This document shows positions 47,133-56,724 of a DNA stretch of 64,000 nucleotides, piece after piece; position 1 is the stretch's first letter, and each line of letters starts with the position of its first letter. This DNA comes from Silvanigrella paludirubra (GTDB lineage: Bacteria; Bdellovibrionota_B; Oligoflexia; Silvanigrellales; Silvanigrellaceae). The stretch covers positions 785,325 through 849,324 of the forward strand of contig NZ_WFLM01000001.1 of assembly GCF_009208775.1 (NCBI RefSeq), in the 5' to 3' direction. Under the pieces are notes generated by a model. It was not told where the DNA came from and searched no databases. It saw only the letters and a list, made by a program, of their open reading frames with translations. The position numbers and the translations under genes are program-made.

Positions 47133-47355
47133 AAATATTCCTAATTTTTTTAGAATTTAATTAAAGAAAATGCCATTTTTTTATTTCATTTTGTCCTTAT
47201 AAATCATTTTATTTTTTATGTCAATATTTAAATGATTACCAATAATTTAATTACAAAATTATTGCCATATTTAAAAAATATGTTATCATCATGGATATGA
47301 TCTCATGTTATTTATATTAGTACTAAATCATTTCAATTCTAAATAAGGTATTAAA

Positions 47356-47544
47356 ATGGAAAACAATCTAAATTGGAAAGAAATTGATAAAATATTAGAT
47401 ATAGACTTAAACAAAAAATGGAATGCTACTTCCATAAAAATTGAAACGAAGCAATCAAATATAAAAAAAAAATTTTACTTTATTCAGACGACCAAAATAG
47501 CAATTATTGGAACATCAGAAATATTTTACTTACGGAGCCTCTAA
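47356..47544 (+). pseudogene. 5' part of a methyltransferase gene, split by a frameshift at A10
   Basis: 62 codons from an ATG with AAGG upstream; it begins MENNLNWKEIDKILDIDLN. At 47463-47472 there is a run of ten A. Continuing in the -1 frame from this run reads KKKILLYSDDQNSNYWNIRN and onward without a stop into the methyltransferase frame at 47574. Staying in frame gives a short unlike tail and a stop. One extra A, or -1 slippage on the A run, would restore a single protein of ~303 aa. It may be a real mutation, a slippage-regulated gene or a read error. Confidence 0.6.
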
Positions 47545-47573
47545 ATTTATCAAATCTTAAAAATTTTATCTAT

Positions 47574-48266
47574 ATGAGATATGGCGGCGATGATTTAGCA
47601 AAAAAAACTTTAGATGAGATTAACACAAATGATCCCAATAAAAGTTATTTAATATTAAATGCTGGATCGGGTTTTGGATCGGATATGATAGAACAATCAA
47701 GAATTTTACCTAGAGCTAAATTTATAGGAATTGAATATAATCAAAAATATGCAGACTTGTCCTCAAAAATTATTCAAGCACTCAATTTAAGTGATAGAAT
47801 TAAAATATATAATGCAAACATTGCTGATTCTGATCATATGAAAAAAATTATTCATCATGAAGGATTATTTGATTCGGCTTATTCAAATTTAGTATTATTG
47901 CATATAAAAGAAAAAACTAAAGTTTATAGCTTAATTTATAAATTATTAAAACCAAACTCGATATTTAGGAATGAAGATTATACAAAAATAAAAGAAACAA
48001 ATTTAATTTTTGCTTCGAAAAAAATTGATTGTCAAAATTTAAAAACATTTGATGAAATGATTAATATAGCAAGATCTGTAGGATTTAGGAATAATAAATT
48101 TATTGATCTATCAGATAAATGGAAAAAGTTCACTTTACAAAGATTATTTCAAAATTCAAATTTTAAACAAAGAAAAAAAACGGCAAAACAATTATTCTTT
48201 TCAGATATCGCGAAATACTTTAATAATTATAATGGAAGAGGAGGAGTTTTTATTCATATAAAATAA
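47574..48266 (+). CDS. SAM-dependent methyltransferase, catalytic part
   Basis: 230 aa from the first ATG of this frame, but the frame is open further upstream to the A10 run, and the MRYGGDDLAKKTL start is internal in related enzymes. Motif I is LILNAGSGFGSDM, followed by FIGIEYNQKYADLSSKII, the acidic NIADSDH, YSNLVLLHI and the LLKPNSIFRNEDY block. This is the class I Rossmann layout of methyltransferases resembling small-molecule or glycine-type enzymes. Without the 5' piece it lacks a ribosome site at 47574, so function depends on the frameshift being overcome. Confidence 0.75.
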   Translation: MRYGGDDLAKKTLDEINTNDPNKSYLILNAGSGFGSDMIEQSRILPRAKFIGIEYNQKYADLSSKIIQALNLSDRIKIYNANIADSDHMKKIIHHEGLFDSAYSNLVLLHIKEKTKVYSLIYKLLKPNSIFRNEDYTKIKETNLIFASKKIDCQNLKTFDEMINIARSVGFRNNKFIDLSDKWKKFTLQRLFQNSNFKQRKKTAKQLFFSDIAKYFNNYNGRGGVFIHIK

Positions 48267-48273
48267 AATTTAA

Positions 48274-49248
48274 TTATAAATAAGGAAAGTTTTCTTGAAT
48301 ATAATGTTTTGCATGATGGATTGCTTGCATTACTTCAGAAGTACCTGGTCCTATTAATTTCATTTTACCTGGATAAGTAACAATATCACCTGCTGCATAA
48401 ATACCAGGAATAGAGGTCTGTCTGTTATGGTCAACAATTATGGAATTGCCTTCCATATTTATACCCCATTGTTGAAGAACATCTAAGTTAAATAGAAGTC
48501 CAATAGCTATAATAATTTCATCAATATCAAGTTTCTCAATTTCACCAGTTTTTGTATTGCGAATACAAGCAGATTTGACATGATTTTCATCACCATCAAT
48601 TTCTGTTAATTCACTAAATGTTCTGATTTCAGCATTAGAAGAATAAAGTTTTTTTGTTGTTTCTTCGTGTGAATTAAAACGATCGGAACGATGAAGCACA
48701 TAAAGATCTTTGCATTCATTAACAATTGTTAGAGCAAGATCAAGGGCACTATCACCACCACCAACAACAACTACTCTTTTATTTTTGAAAGTATCTAAAG
48801 AATGTACTCCATAAGAAACTCCTTTTCCTTCAAATTCACGAATATTTTTAATATCGAGACGTCTTGGAATATGAGCACCCATTCCTAAACAAAGCATCAC
48901 TGTTTTTGTGTGCATAACAGTGCCATTTCGAGTTTCAACACATAAAATGTTATTTCTATTTTTGCGAATAAGAACAACTTCTTCGTTTAAGCTACTTGGA
49001 ATATTATAAGGTACACTTTGCGCAAAAAGATTTTTATATAAATCTTTACCACGTATCGCAGGAATACCTGTGATATCATAGACCCATTTTTCAGGGTAAA
49101 TTGCAGTAAGCTGGCCGCCAAGCTCATACCTTCTATCCACTAGCCTTACAGTCATATCACGCAATCCTGCGTAATAAGCCCCAAAGAGACCCACTGGACC
49201 GCCACCAACAATTATGGTGTCATAACATTCAAGAAATCCGCCACTCAC
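48274..49248 (-). CDS. Ferredoxin/flavodoxin-NADP reductase, thioredoxin-reductase-like
   Basis: 324 aa. A GTG start at 49246-49248 is chosen because AGGAGG sits seven bases upstream; a TTG nine codons earlier has no site. FAD motif IIVGGGPVGLFGAYYAG, NADPH motif VVVVGGGDSALDLAL and the C-terminal GIYAAGDIV are present. The redox-active CxxC of thioredoxin reductase is absent, and VMLCLGMGAHIPRRLDI is typical of YumC-type reductases. It supplies electrons to ferredoxin or flavodoxin. It follows ilvA closely on the same strand, so they form a two-gene operon. Confidence 0.93.
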   Translation of the reverse strand: MSGGFLECYDTIIVGGGPVGLFGAYYAGLRDMTVRLVDRRYELGGQLTAIYPEKWVYDITGIPAIRGKDLYKNLFAQSVPYNIPSSLNEEVVLIRKNRNNILCVETRNGTVMHTKTVMLCLGMGAHIPRRLDIKNIREFEGKGVSYGVHSLDTFKNKRVVVVGGGDSALDLALTIVNECKDLYVLHRSDRFNSHEETTKKLYSSNAEIRTFSELTEIDGDENHVKSACIRNTKTGEIEKLDIDEIIIAIGLLFNLDVLQQWGINMEGNSIIVDHNRQTSIPGIYAAGDIVTYPGKMKLIGPGTSEVMQAIHHAKHYIQENFPYL

Positions 49249-49282
49249 AACAATTCCTCCTAAATCATTTAACAAATCAGAT

Positions 49283-50590
49283 TCAATGTCTCATTCTTGG
49301 CTTGAAACCAGCTTCTTCAAGCTTTTCAAGTAAAGAATATTGATGTTCCGAATTTCTTGTTTCCAAGGATAACTCAACATCAACATCACCAACACTTACT
49401 TCGCTGTAAGTGCGATCGTGAATAAGATCAAGCACATTTCCTTCAAGAGATGCAATACATTCTAAAAGCTTTTTCAAGCCCCCTGGTCTATCGCTCACGC
49501 AAACACTAACACGAAGAACACGTCCTGTAATATTTAATCCACGTGTTATTACCCGTGTCATTAATTGAGGATCAATATTTCCCCCACTAACACAGGCAAT
49601 TACTTTTTTTCCTTCATAAAAGTCGGGTCTTTTTAAAATGTCAGCAATAGCAGCTGCCCCAGCACCTTCTGCTATCACTCTTTCTTGTTCAAATAACCCT
49701 AAAATGGCTTTTACAATGTAGTCATCGGTAACTAGAGATAAATTTTCAACGTAGCGTGTCATATAATTATAATTTAAATTGCCTATCAAACCAACGGCAA
49801 TGCCATCTGCAATTGTGGAGTGTACTGGTTTTTTGATGGCAGTTTGTTTTTTATTATGAAAACTTTTTACTGCAGAGTCATAATATTCTTGTTCAACACC
49901 AATAATATTTCCTTTTGACTCCGCTTTAAAAACAAGAGAAGCCCCTGCGGCAAGCCCACCACCTCCAACGCTACAAACAAAATAATCTACTTCACCAAAT
50001 GGTTCTTTGGTTATGCTAGAAAGCTGAACAAGAGATTCATACGCACAAGTAGATTGCCCAATAATAATATCGTAATTATTATAAGCATGAATAAAATGCG
50101 CATTTTCTTTTTTTGCAAAAGCGACAGCAGCTTCAGAAGCTTCCTCTAAATTGTCACCCTCTAGATAAAGTGTTGCCCCTAGTTTTTCAGTTGCATCTCT
50201 TTTTACTAAGGGCGCTGTTTTTGGTAAAAAAATATGGGCTTCACAACCTAAATGTTTAGCACCAAACGCAATACCTTGTGCATGATTTCCAGCAGAAGCA
50301 GCACATACTTTTATGCTATTGTTACCTTTGTTTTTTTGCATAACATTATGAATTGCATATAACGCACCACGAACTTTAAATGATCCATTTGGATTTAATG
50401 ATTCCAGTTTTATCCAAATATCACCACCTGTTAATTCGCTTAACCAAACCGAACGCCTTAACGGACTTGGCTGTAAATACTTACTAATGACGGAATGATA
50501 AGCTAATTTAATTTCTTCCATCAATTCCTTTGGATTTTCAAAGGTTTTTCCTTCAACTAAATTTAAAAGTTTTAACAGTTCTGGGGACAT
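49283..50590 (-). CDS. ilvA: Threonine ammonia-lyase with C-terminal ACT domain
   Basis: Converts threonine to 2-oxobutanoate, the first step to isoleucine, or catabolic. 435 aa. PLP Lys72 in NGSFKVRGAL, with SAGNHAQG, the GGGGLAAG phosphate loop and FSCVGGGL-like core. The C-terminal ~80 residues are a single ACT domain (VSVCVSDRPGGLKKLLECI), as in the short IlvA/TdcB form; the exact allosteric effector cannot be told. A GGAAAGGTG ribosome site precedes the ATG. First gene of the operon with the ferredoxin reductase. Confidence 0.94.
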   Translation of the reverse strand: MSPELLKLLNLVEGKTFENPKELMEEIKLAYHSVISKYLQPSPLRRSVWLSELTGGDIWIKLESLNPNGSFKVRGALYAIHNVMQKNKGNNSIKVCAASAGNHAQGIAFGAKHLGCEAHIFLPKTAPLVKRDATEKLGATLYLEGDNLEEASEAAVAFAKKENAHFIHAYNNYDIIIGQSTCAYESLVQLSSITKEPFGEVDYFVCSVGGGGLAAGASLVFKAESKGNIIGVEQEYYDSAVKSFHNKKQTAIKKPVHSTIADGIAVGLIGNLNYNYMTRYVENLSLVTDDYIVKAILGLFEQERVIAEGAGAAAIADILKRPDFYEGKKVIACVSGGNIDPQLMTRVITRGLNITGRVLRVSVCVSDRPGGLKKLLECIASLEGNVLDLIHDRTYSEVSVGDVDVELSLETRNSEHQYSLLEKLEEAGFKPRMRH

Positions 50591-50737
50591 TGGGTTTCAC
50601 CTTTCCACTTCAAAAAAAGCAAAAATTTAATAGAATCCTTTTAGTCAAAATTGTCCTATCTTCAAAATCTCTGTTAACATAATATTTGCAGGAGAGATAA
50701 TAAATTTGCCATTGGGCTTATTGAAAAAAAGGCAAAA

Positions 50738-51601
50738 ATGAAAATGAAATTTGAAAGCATATGTAATGTTTTTCCTAAAGAAGAAAAATATTGGCCATGC
50801 CTCCATCCCTCCAAAGCTCTACCGTTTTTTATTAGAACTTATTTAAGGCAACATTTTGGTGGAATTTTTGCTGCTAACGACCTCTATAAAAAAAATACCC
50901 CAACAAGATTAGGCATTGCGACAAAGCCATTTGAAATGGGAGACCCTATTTCTACAATTTCAATGAATCATTTTATCAAAACCCAAGAATTAATCACCAA
51001 AATAGATTATGGTCCTGGCAGACAAAAAGTAATTGTTGTTTTCCACAGCTATTCAAATATGACTTATCAATCTGAATATAGCACAATTAATAAAGGGCAG
51101 CTTGCGAATGGCATAGTCGCAATTATTGAAGAAGCACATAGTGGATTATCACATTCATTTCATGTTCTAAATGTAACAGCGAAAGACCTATTTGAAGGAT
51201 GCAAATATATAGGAAAAGAATTTCATAACGCTGATTATGCTTACATTATTAGCGACTTATTGTTTGATACAGAAGATAATTATGCTGCAGCTAATAAGAC
51301 TCTTGAAATTATAAAATATTTTCATTTAAAAAAAGCAATTTTTTTAATTACAAGAGATCCCCTAGAATCTCCTAATGATGAAGAAGAAATTGAAGAATTA
51401 ATTCCTTGGGAAAAAAACAAAAATGAGAATAAAACAATTCATTTTAGTGGAACTGAGTACAAAAAAAATATTGAAGAACAATTCAATTTTTTATCACAAA
51501 AATTACGCGAAAAAAATCATATAGCGAAAATAGTTAATTCGAAAGAAACACTAATGAGTTTTATTGATTTTATTTTATTAGATATTTTTAGGAAAAAATA
51601 A
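50738..51601 (+). CDS. DUF58-like protein with a degenerate metal site
   Basis: 287 aa, cytoplasmic. The block from FEMGDPISTISMNHFIKTQE to VIVVFHSYSNM aligns with the DUF58 core (GDdvRrIdW, then a VWA-like LDxSxSM strand). The Asp of the metal-ion motif reads His-Ser and the Arg/Trp of the GD motif are lost. So the fold is probably retained but metal binding is doubtful. The next gene begins one base after its stop. In alphaproteobacteria and others a MoxR ATPase, a DUF58 protein, a BatA/DUF4159 protein and a partner membrane protein form one cluster; here the last three are present. Confidence 0.72.
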   Translation: MKMKFESICNVFPKEEKYWPCLHPSKALPFFIRTYLRQHFGGIFAANDLYKKNTPTRLGIATKPFEMGDPISTISMNHFIKTQELITKIDYGPGRQKVIVVFHSYSNMTYQSEYSTINKGQLANGIVAIIEEAHSGLSHSFHVLNVTAKDLFEGCKYIGKEFHNADYAYIISDLLFDTEDNYAAANKTLEIIKYFHLKKAIFLITRDPLESPNDEEEIEELIPWEKNKNENKTIHFSGTEYKKNIEEQFNFLSQKLREKNHIAKIVNSKETLMSFIDFILLDIFRKK

Positions 51602-51602
51602 A

Positions 51603-54230
51603 ATGTTTCCCATTTTACTGTCTTGTTTAGTATCTTTAATTACAATTTTTATACTTTTTTTTCAAGTTCAAAATATAAATCCAAGAAAAATTCCTTCTTG
51701 GTTTTTTGGAAAAGAAAATAAAAAAACGATTAAAAATAAAATTTTAATCAATAAACCTCCATTAATCCCATTAGTTTTGATTATATTAGCTACAATAGCT
51801 TTTGCTATAAGTTATTATCCCCAAAAAGAAGCAAAAGGAATTTTGCCCTTAAACAAGTCTGCCTTAATTTGGATAGATCCTTCTTTGCAAGCAAAACTTT
51901 CACGTGAAAATTCTAATTTTAACCCACAAAGAGAAGCTGATAAAATTACTGATCTTGGATACAAAAATTTTGGCTTAGAAAGTTTTTTTAAAATTCAAAA
52001 TGGAAGACCAAAAATTGAATATAAAGTTTTAGAATTAAAATCTAATAATGAAGTATATCAATTTTTAAAGGAACAAAATAACCAACCCATTTCCCCATTT
52101 ACTCAATCTATTTTAAGCGATGAAGTTTCAAAAATTTTAAATAATAATGAAAATTTTCATGATAAAAAAAATACAATTATAGCATTTTCTGATGGGTATT
52201 CAGAATCTATTCAAGGCATTTTTTCTTTAAAAAAATTTTTTGATAACGGAATTTTATTTAAATATAAAGCTTTTGATTATAATGTTAAACATCAAAAAGA
52301 AATTGTCCCAACGGATCTTTTTTCACTTTGGGGTGAAAAAACAGAATCAAAAACTTCTTTTACTTCATTTAATTCTTATAAATCTATCATTCCAGAAGAA
52401 GCAAGACCGCATTTATTTATAACTTCTTATCATGTAAATAGTGATAATTTTGAAGTCCTAATTACAAAAAATAATAAAAAACAACTTCCCCTTTTTATAG
52501 GCTGCTCAAATCGTTTTCCTAGTCCAATCGAATTAGATTCCTTTTCAAATTTAAGAACATTAGTAAGTTTTTTTGGAAATGATTTTATCGAAAAAAATTG
52601 TGAAAAAGAAAAAAATAGTATTGAACATAGCTTTAATAAAAATATATGGAAATACAGAAATTCAACAGTATGGATTGTCCAATTAAATGATCAAATTTTA
52701 TCTACTATGAACGATGATCTTACATTTTGGATTCCAGAAGGATTTGATCCTAATTTTGATACATTAGTTTACACAGCAGGAAATAATTCTACACTCCAAA
52801 CTAACGAAGAAAATAGAGCAGAAAAAATTGCTGTACAACTTGATTCGGGGTCTTTTCCATTAACTTTATTATTAGTGCCACCCCCTCCAGGTGCAGAGTT
52901 AGGAGTTAAATTTCCAGATGATAACCGCACTTATAAAGGAATATTTAAACCATTTTTAAATACAAGCGATGGTACTACTTTGGCTTGGAAAGCAAGTTCA
53001 TTGCCTTTTTTTTATTTGAGAACTTCAACATCAACTCCAAATGGAGAATTGGGAAGATCTAGAACATGGACTCATTTTTGGTTTGAAGTTGCAAACAATA
53101 TAAAAGATTCAAATCTTTCTTATACAAAAATTAATCTTGATGACATCTCAAGACTGAATGATAAATTAGAAGAAGCAGAAATAAGTATAAATGATAAATT
53201 TACAGAGTTTTTAAATTTAGATACATTAAATTTTTCTGAAACAAAAAATCTATCTCTTGGTTTATACAAATTAGAAAATAAAAACCGATGGATATTATTC
53301 AACTCATTAAGAGAAGGAAAAAATAGTATCTATTTAACACCCGATGATTTTAACCAAACTTTTTCAAGTTCAACAATAACTTCAAAAAATCAAATCCAGA
53401 AAAATTTTGGCGAATCTATTTTCCCACTAATTGCTGCCATATTTGGAACCATCATTTTATTATTTTTATGGAAAAAAAATAAAAAAAATATCACTTATAT
53501 CACTTTATTTATGATTCTTTCCTATAATAATAAATCTTTGTATGCTCAATCTAAGTTAGAAAATTTTAACTTACCTTTTTTCTCAAATAATAAAATATCA
53601 AATCAAAGTGTAGAACAAGAAAATATTCCTTTTCGTATAGCTTGGTGTGGGAAAGAAGTCCCTGCTCAAATTGAAAAAAACTATTCGGAATTACGAAATA
53701 TAATTATGAGAAGAGGAACAATTGTATTTCCAAATAAACTTAAAACAAATAATTGTGTACCTGGAGAAGCTGAAATTTGGTGGACAAATGATTTTCGTGA
53801 ATTAAACATTAAAAATTTGCATAACCATATTGCAAATGGAGGCATATTTATTTTAGAAGGGACCAAAGAAATCCCCCCCCACCTATTTGAATTAAATGAT
53901 CAAAGTATAGGCATAGAATGGGAATCTCCTAAAAAAAGAGGAATGTTTTACCGTAGTTTTTATTTATTAAATAGCTTAGATGGGTGTATTAATGACTCAT
54001 CAAAAACACTCATTTTAAAAAAGAAAATAAATGCCCAAGCTCCTTATGGTTTAGTAACTAGTGCCCATTTTTTATCAAATGGAGAAGATTGCTTTAAAAA
54101 TAATAATGACTTCAAAATACGTAGTTTTATAAATATCATGTATTCATTTTTAACTACAGATTATAAGGAAGATCAAATTCAATTGCCTGAAATATTAAAC
54201 CGCATTCGAAACCTTGGGTTAGAACCATGA
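51603..54230 (+). CDS. Large membrane protein, BatA-like N-terminus and DUF4159-like C-terminus
   Basis: 875 aa. An N-terminal membrane segment (~1-22) and a second one (~57-75) frame the BatA-type start. A long periplasmic region includes IAFSDGYSES, followed by a third helix (~607-625, SIFPLIAAIFGTIILLF). The C-terminal ~210 residues match DUF4159 by layout (PFRIAWCGKEVPAQIEKNYSELR... IWWTNDFRELNIKNLHNHIANGG). DUF4159 resembles a glutamine-amidotransferase-like fold. Function in the MoxR-type systems is thought to be envelope or protein-complex maturation. It overlaps the next gene by four bases. Confidence 0.75.
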   Translation: MFPILLSCLVSLITIFILFFQVQNINPRKIPSWFFGKENKKTIKNKILINKPPLIPLVLIILATIAFAISYYPQKEAKGILPLNKSALIWIDPSLQAKLSRENSNFNPQREADKITDLGYKNFGLESFFKIQNGRPKIEYKVLELKSNNEVYQFLKEQNNQPISPFTQSILSDEVSKILNNNENFHDKKNTIIAFSDGYSESIQGIFSLKKFFDNGILFKYKAFDYNVKHQKEIVPTDLFSLWGEKTESKTSFTSFNSYKSIIPEEARPHLFITSYHVNSDNFEVLITKNNKKQLPLFIGCSNRFPSPIELDSFSNLRTLVSFFGNDFIEKNCEKEKNSIEHSFNKNIWKYRNSTVWIVQLNDQILSTMNDDLTFWIPEGFDPNFDTLVYTAGNNSTLQTNEENRAEKIAVQLDSGSFPLTLLLVPPPPGAELGVKFPDDNRTYKGIFKPFLNTSDGTTLAWKASSLPFFYLRTSTSTPNGELGRSRTWTHFWFEVANNIKDSNLSYTKINLDDISRLNDKLEEAEISINDKFTEFLNLDTLNFSETKNLSLGLYKLENKNRWILFNSLREGKNSIYLTPDDFNQTFSSSTITSKNQIQKNFGESIFPLIAAIFGTIILLFLWKKNKKNITYITLFMILSYNNKSLYAQSKLENFNLPFFSNNKISNQSVEQENIPFRIAWCGKEVPAQIEKNYSELRNIIMRRGTIVFPNKLKTNNCVPGEAEIWWTNDFRELNIKNLHNHIANGGIFILEGTKEIPPHLFELNDQSIGIEWESPKKRGMFYRSFYLLNSLDGCINDSSKTLILKKKINAQAPYGLVTSAHFLSNGEDCFKNNNDFKIRSFINIMYSFLTTDYKEDQIQLPEILNRIRNLGLEP

Positions 54231-56251
54231 AAAAAACTTTAGTCTATGTATTAAGAATAATTATAATACTTTCATTATTTATTCCAATATTAATACCCTT
54301 TATTTACGTCAAAGATAGCGATGAAAGTAATTCATATTTAAATATTTTTATACCGCAAGATACTCTCTTAAAGATTGAAGAAAAAACAAATATAGAGAAT
54401 ATTATTAATAAAAATTTTGGAAGTAACTTAACAATAAATTACCAAAATTATGGCTTAAACGATAGCATACCATCACAAGATTATGATGACTTACTAGGGC
54501 ATATATCAAAAGCAAAGGGAGTTTCAGTAATTTTATCAAAAAGCGCTTTTTTTGGAGAAGATGCAAAAATATTTACCAATAAACTAAAAGAAACTAATTT
54601 ATTTAAAGAAAATAAGATCTATTTTTTACCAATTCAACAAATATTAAAAAATAAAAAAAATGAAGACGACTATTTAGCTTTATCAGATATTTTTATTCCT
54701 AAAATAAGTTTTTTAGGTGAAGAAAGTATTGCTTCTGTAAATATTATTGGAATAGTTAAATCACATTCTGAAATTAAAGCTGAAATTGTGATTCACTCAG
54801 GAAACTCATTTTTAAACTCAAAAACGTTTCAATTTAAGGTTCCTAAAAATGGACTTGTAAATACAACTGTAGATATTCCAATTAATTTTACCAAAACGGG
54901 CAATCAAGTTATTACTGCAGATATTACTTCAAGCTTAACAAATCCACCTTTAAATTCGGCAAGTACAACAGTTCAAGTCGTTTATTCTAAAACAACGTTA
55001 TTACATATTAGTGTTGGACCAGATTGGAGTTTAAGAACATTAAGACAGAAATTAAAATTTTGGCCAAATTTAGATTTATTAAGTTATTATATTTTAAGAG
55101 AAACAAATAGCGATCAAAGTATCCCAAATTCACAATTATCTTTAATTGAATTTCCTGCTGATAAATTATTCGGAGTAAGTTTACAGAATTTCCATGGAAT
55201 CATTGCTCAAAATTTTTTATTTGATACTTATCTTGGAGAAAGAGAATCTGAAAATTTAATTAATTATGTTAAAAATGGGGGACGGCTTGTTATTCAAGGA
55301 GGCCCTTTATCTTTTTTAAGTGAAAATAGTTCAATAAGATCAATTTTTCCATGTGAAAATAAGCCTAAATGGGATTATCAAAACTTATATCATTGGGCCG
55401 CAAGTGATACCAATTTTATTAGCAATCATAACTTTCATTCCAGTCTTTCCAATATCGTAACACATTATACTGCTATTAATTGCAAACCTAAAAAAGAAGC
55501 TATTATTTTAGCTAAAACAAAAGAAGGGGATCATCCTATTTTGCTTGCCATGCCAGCTGAAAAAGGAATTGTTCTCTCTTTTTTAGCAGGTGATTGGTTA
55601 TACGGCTATACTCAAGAAAAAATACAAAATACGGCCGAAGTTGCTCTAAGAATGAAAGACTCAGATAGTAGTGAATATGTTTTTAATTGGATGGTCGAAT
55701 TTTTACAGAGAAGACAGGATAGTGGAATTAGAGCGCCTGATATTGCAGGACCTCGTATTTATGCGGACGATAGTTCATTAAGAGTGAAAAGCAGAGGAGG
55801 TCTTCAATTAGATAAATCTGTTACATTAGCAACCGATTCTAAAAAATTTTTAAAAGGAAATACTTTTGTTTTAAATCATTTAGACAGAGAGATGATTAAA
55901 GTACAAAATCCAATAAATTCAATTATAAACATTCAAAATAAAAATAAAATAAACAGCACCTCAGTGAATCTAACTCTAGGCTTGGAGGATAAAGATACCG
56001 ATATTCTAAAATTTGGATCTTGGCCCATTTTTCCATCCAACGCAAAATCTCAAGAAAACAAAGAAAATCCATTTTTATTTGAAGGAATACCTGAATTATC
56101 GGAAATAAATGCCGATCTACCTAAAGATGTTTATGTCGTTTCCAAAAAAGTACCCTTAATTGTTGCGTACCCTTGGATTTTGGCAGTTGCTCTTTTGTTA
56201 TTAGGAATTGAGCAGTTTTTGGCGCGTATTTTATGGAGAAAGTATTTTTGA
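54227..56251 (+). CDS. Membrane-anchored partner protein with amidotransferase-like fold
   Basis: 674 aa with helices near both ends (~6-28, and ~652-667, IVAYPWILAVALLLLGIEQF). Between them is an Ig-like region (TKTGNQVITADITSSL) and a domain LLHISVGPDWSLRTLRQKL... ENLINYVKNGGRLVIQGGPLSF typical of the DUF4159-neighbour proteins with a class I amidotransferase-like fold but no catalytic Cys recognisable. Starts with ATGA overlap in the preceding gene. Likely one envelope complex with the DUF58- and DUF4159-like proteins (inference). Confidence 0.7.
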   Translation: MKKTLVYVLRIIIILSLFIPILIPFIYVKDSDESNSYLNIFIPQDTLLKIEEKTNIENIINKNFGSNLTINYQNYGLNDSIPSQDYDDLLGHISKAKGVSVILSKSAFFGEDAKIFTNKLKETNLFKENKIYFLPIQQILKNKKNEDDYLALSDIFIPKISFLGEESIASVNIIGIVKSHSEIKAEIVIHSGNSFLNSKTFQFKVPKNGLVNTTVDIPINFTKTGNQVITADITSSLTNPPLNSASTTVQVVYSKTTLLHISVGPDWSLRTLRQKLKFWPNLDLLSYYILRETNSDQSIPNSQLSLIEFPADKLFGVSLQNFHGIIAQNFLFDTYLGERESENLINYVKNGGRLVIQGGPLSFLSENSSIRSIFPCENKPKWDYQNLYHWAASDTNFISNHNFHSSLSNIVTHYTAINCKPKKEAIILAKTKEGDHPILLAMPAEKGIVLSFLAGDWLYGYTQEKIQNTAEVALRMKDSDSSEYVFNWMVEFLQRRQDSGIRAPDIAGPRIYADDSSLRVKSRGGLQLDKSVTLATDSKKFLKGNTFVLNHLDREMIKVQNPINSIINIQNKNKINSTSVNLTLGLEDKDTDILKFGSWPIFPSNAKSQENKENPFLFEGIPELSEINADLPKDVYVVSKKVPLIVAYPWILAVALLLLGIEQFLARILWRKYF

Positions 56252-56277
56252 TATGCTTAGCTATAAAAAGGTGATAT

Positions 56278-56709
56278 ATGCATCCTAAAATTCCTAAGCG
56301 TCGTGAACCCAGGTATGAAACGGCGATTGTGGCAGAGGTTTTTACAAATAGATGGAACCCGTTAATATCTAAAAGGGTTGTTGTACTAGATCTCTCTTGG
56401 AAAGGTTTTAAACTCGAATTTATTGCAAAAGACAAATTAAATATTAAAACAGGCAAATCCCTATCTTTGCGATTGCCGATTGATCAGTTCAATATTTCAA
56501 ATGTAAAATATTTAAAAATTGATATTGTTGTCAAATGGTGTGATAAAGAGTTGAAAAGAATTGGTGGGGTACTGATTCACCCTAAAGGTGAAAAAGCCAT
56601 TATTCTTGGAAATCTCATTCAAAAACTTGCTTTATTAAAACAAACAGAAGATGACTTAACTGAAGGAAGCCAAAAACAACTCGATAGAGATAATGAAGAA
56701 GCTTCCTAA
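56278..56709 (+). CDS. PilZ-domain cyclic-di-GMP-binding protein
   Basis: 143 aa. Both ligand motifs are intact: RREPR (residues 8-12; RxxxR) and DLSWKG (residues 38-43; DxSxxG), so it should bind c-di-GMP. The C-terminal tail is charged and helical (LKQTEDDLTEGSQKQLDRDNE). It is a single-domain PilZ protein, a receptor for the second messenger, with an unknown partner. It lies 26 bases after the membrane-protein gene and 15 before the KdsA-like pseudoenzyme, so it may connect c-di-GMP to one of them (inference). Confidence 0.88.
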   Translation: MHPKIPKRREPRYETAIVAEVFTNRWNPLISKRVVVLDLSWKGFKLEFIAKDKLNIKTGKSLSLRLPIDQFNISNVKYLKIDIVVKWCDKELKRIGGVLIHPKGEKAIILGNLIQKLALLKQTEDDLTEGSQKQLDRDNEEAS

Positions 56710-56724
56710 AACAGGAGGCTTTTT

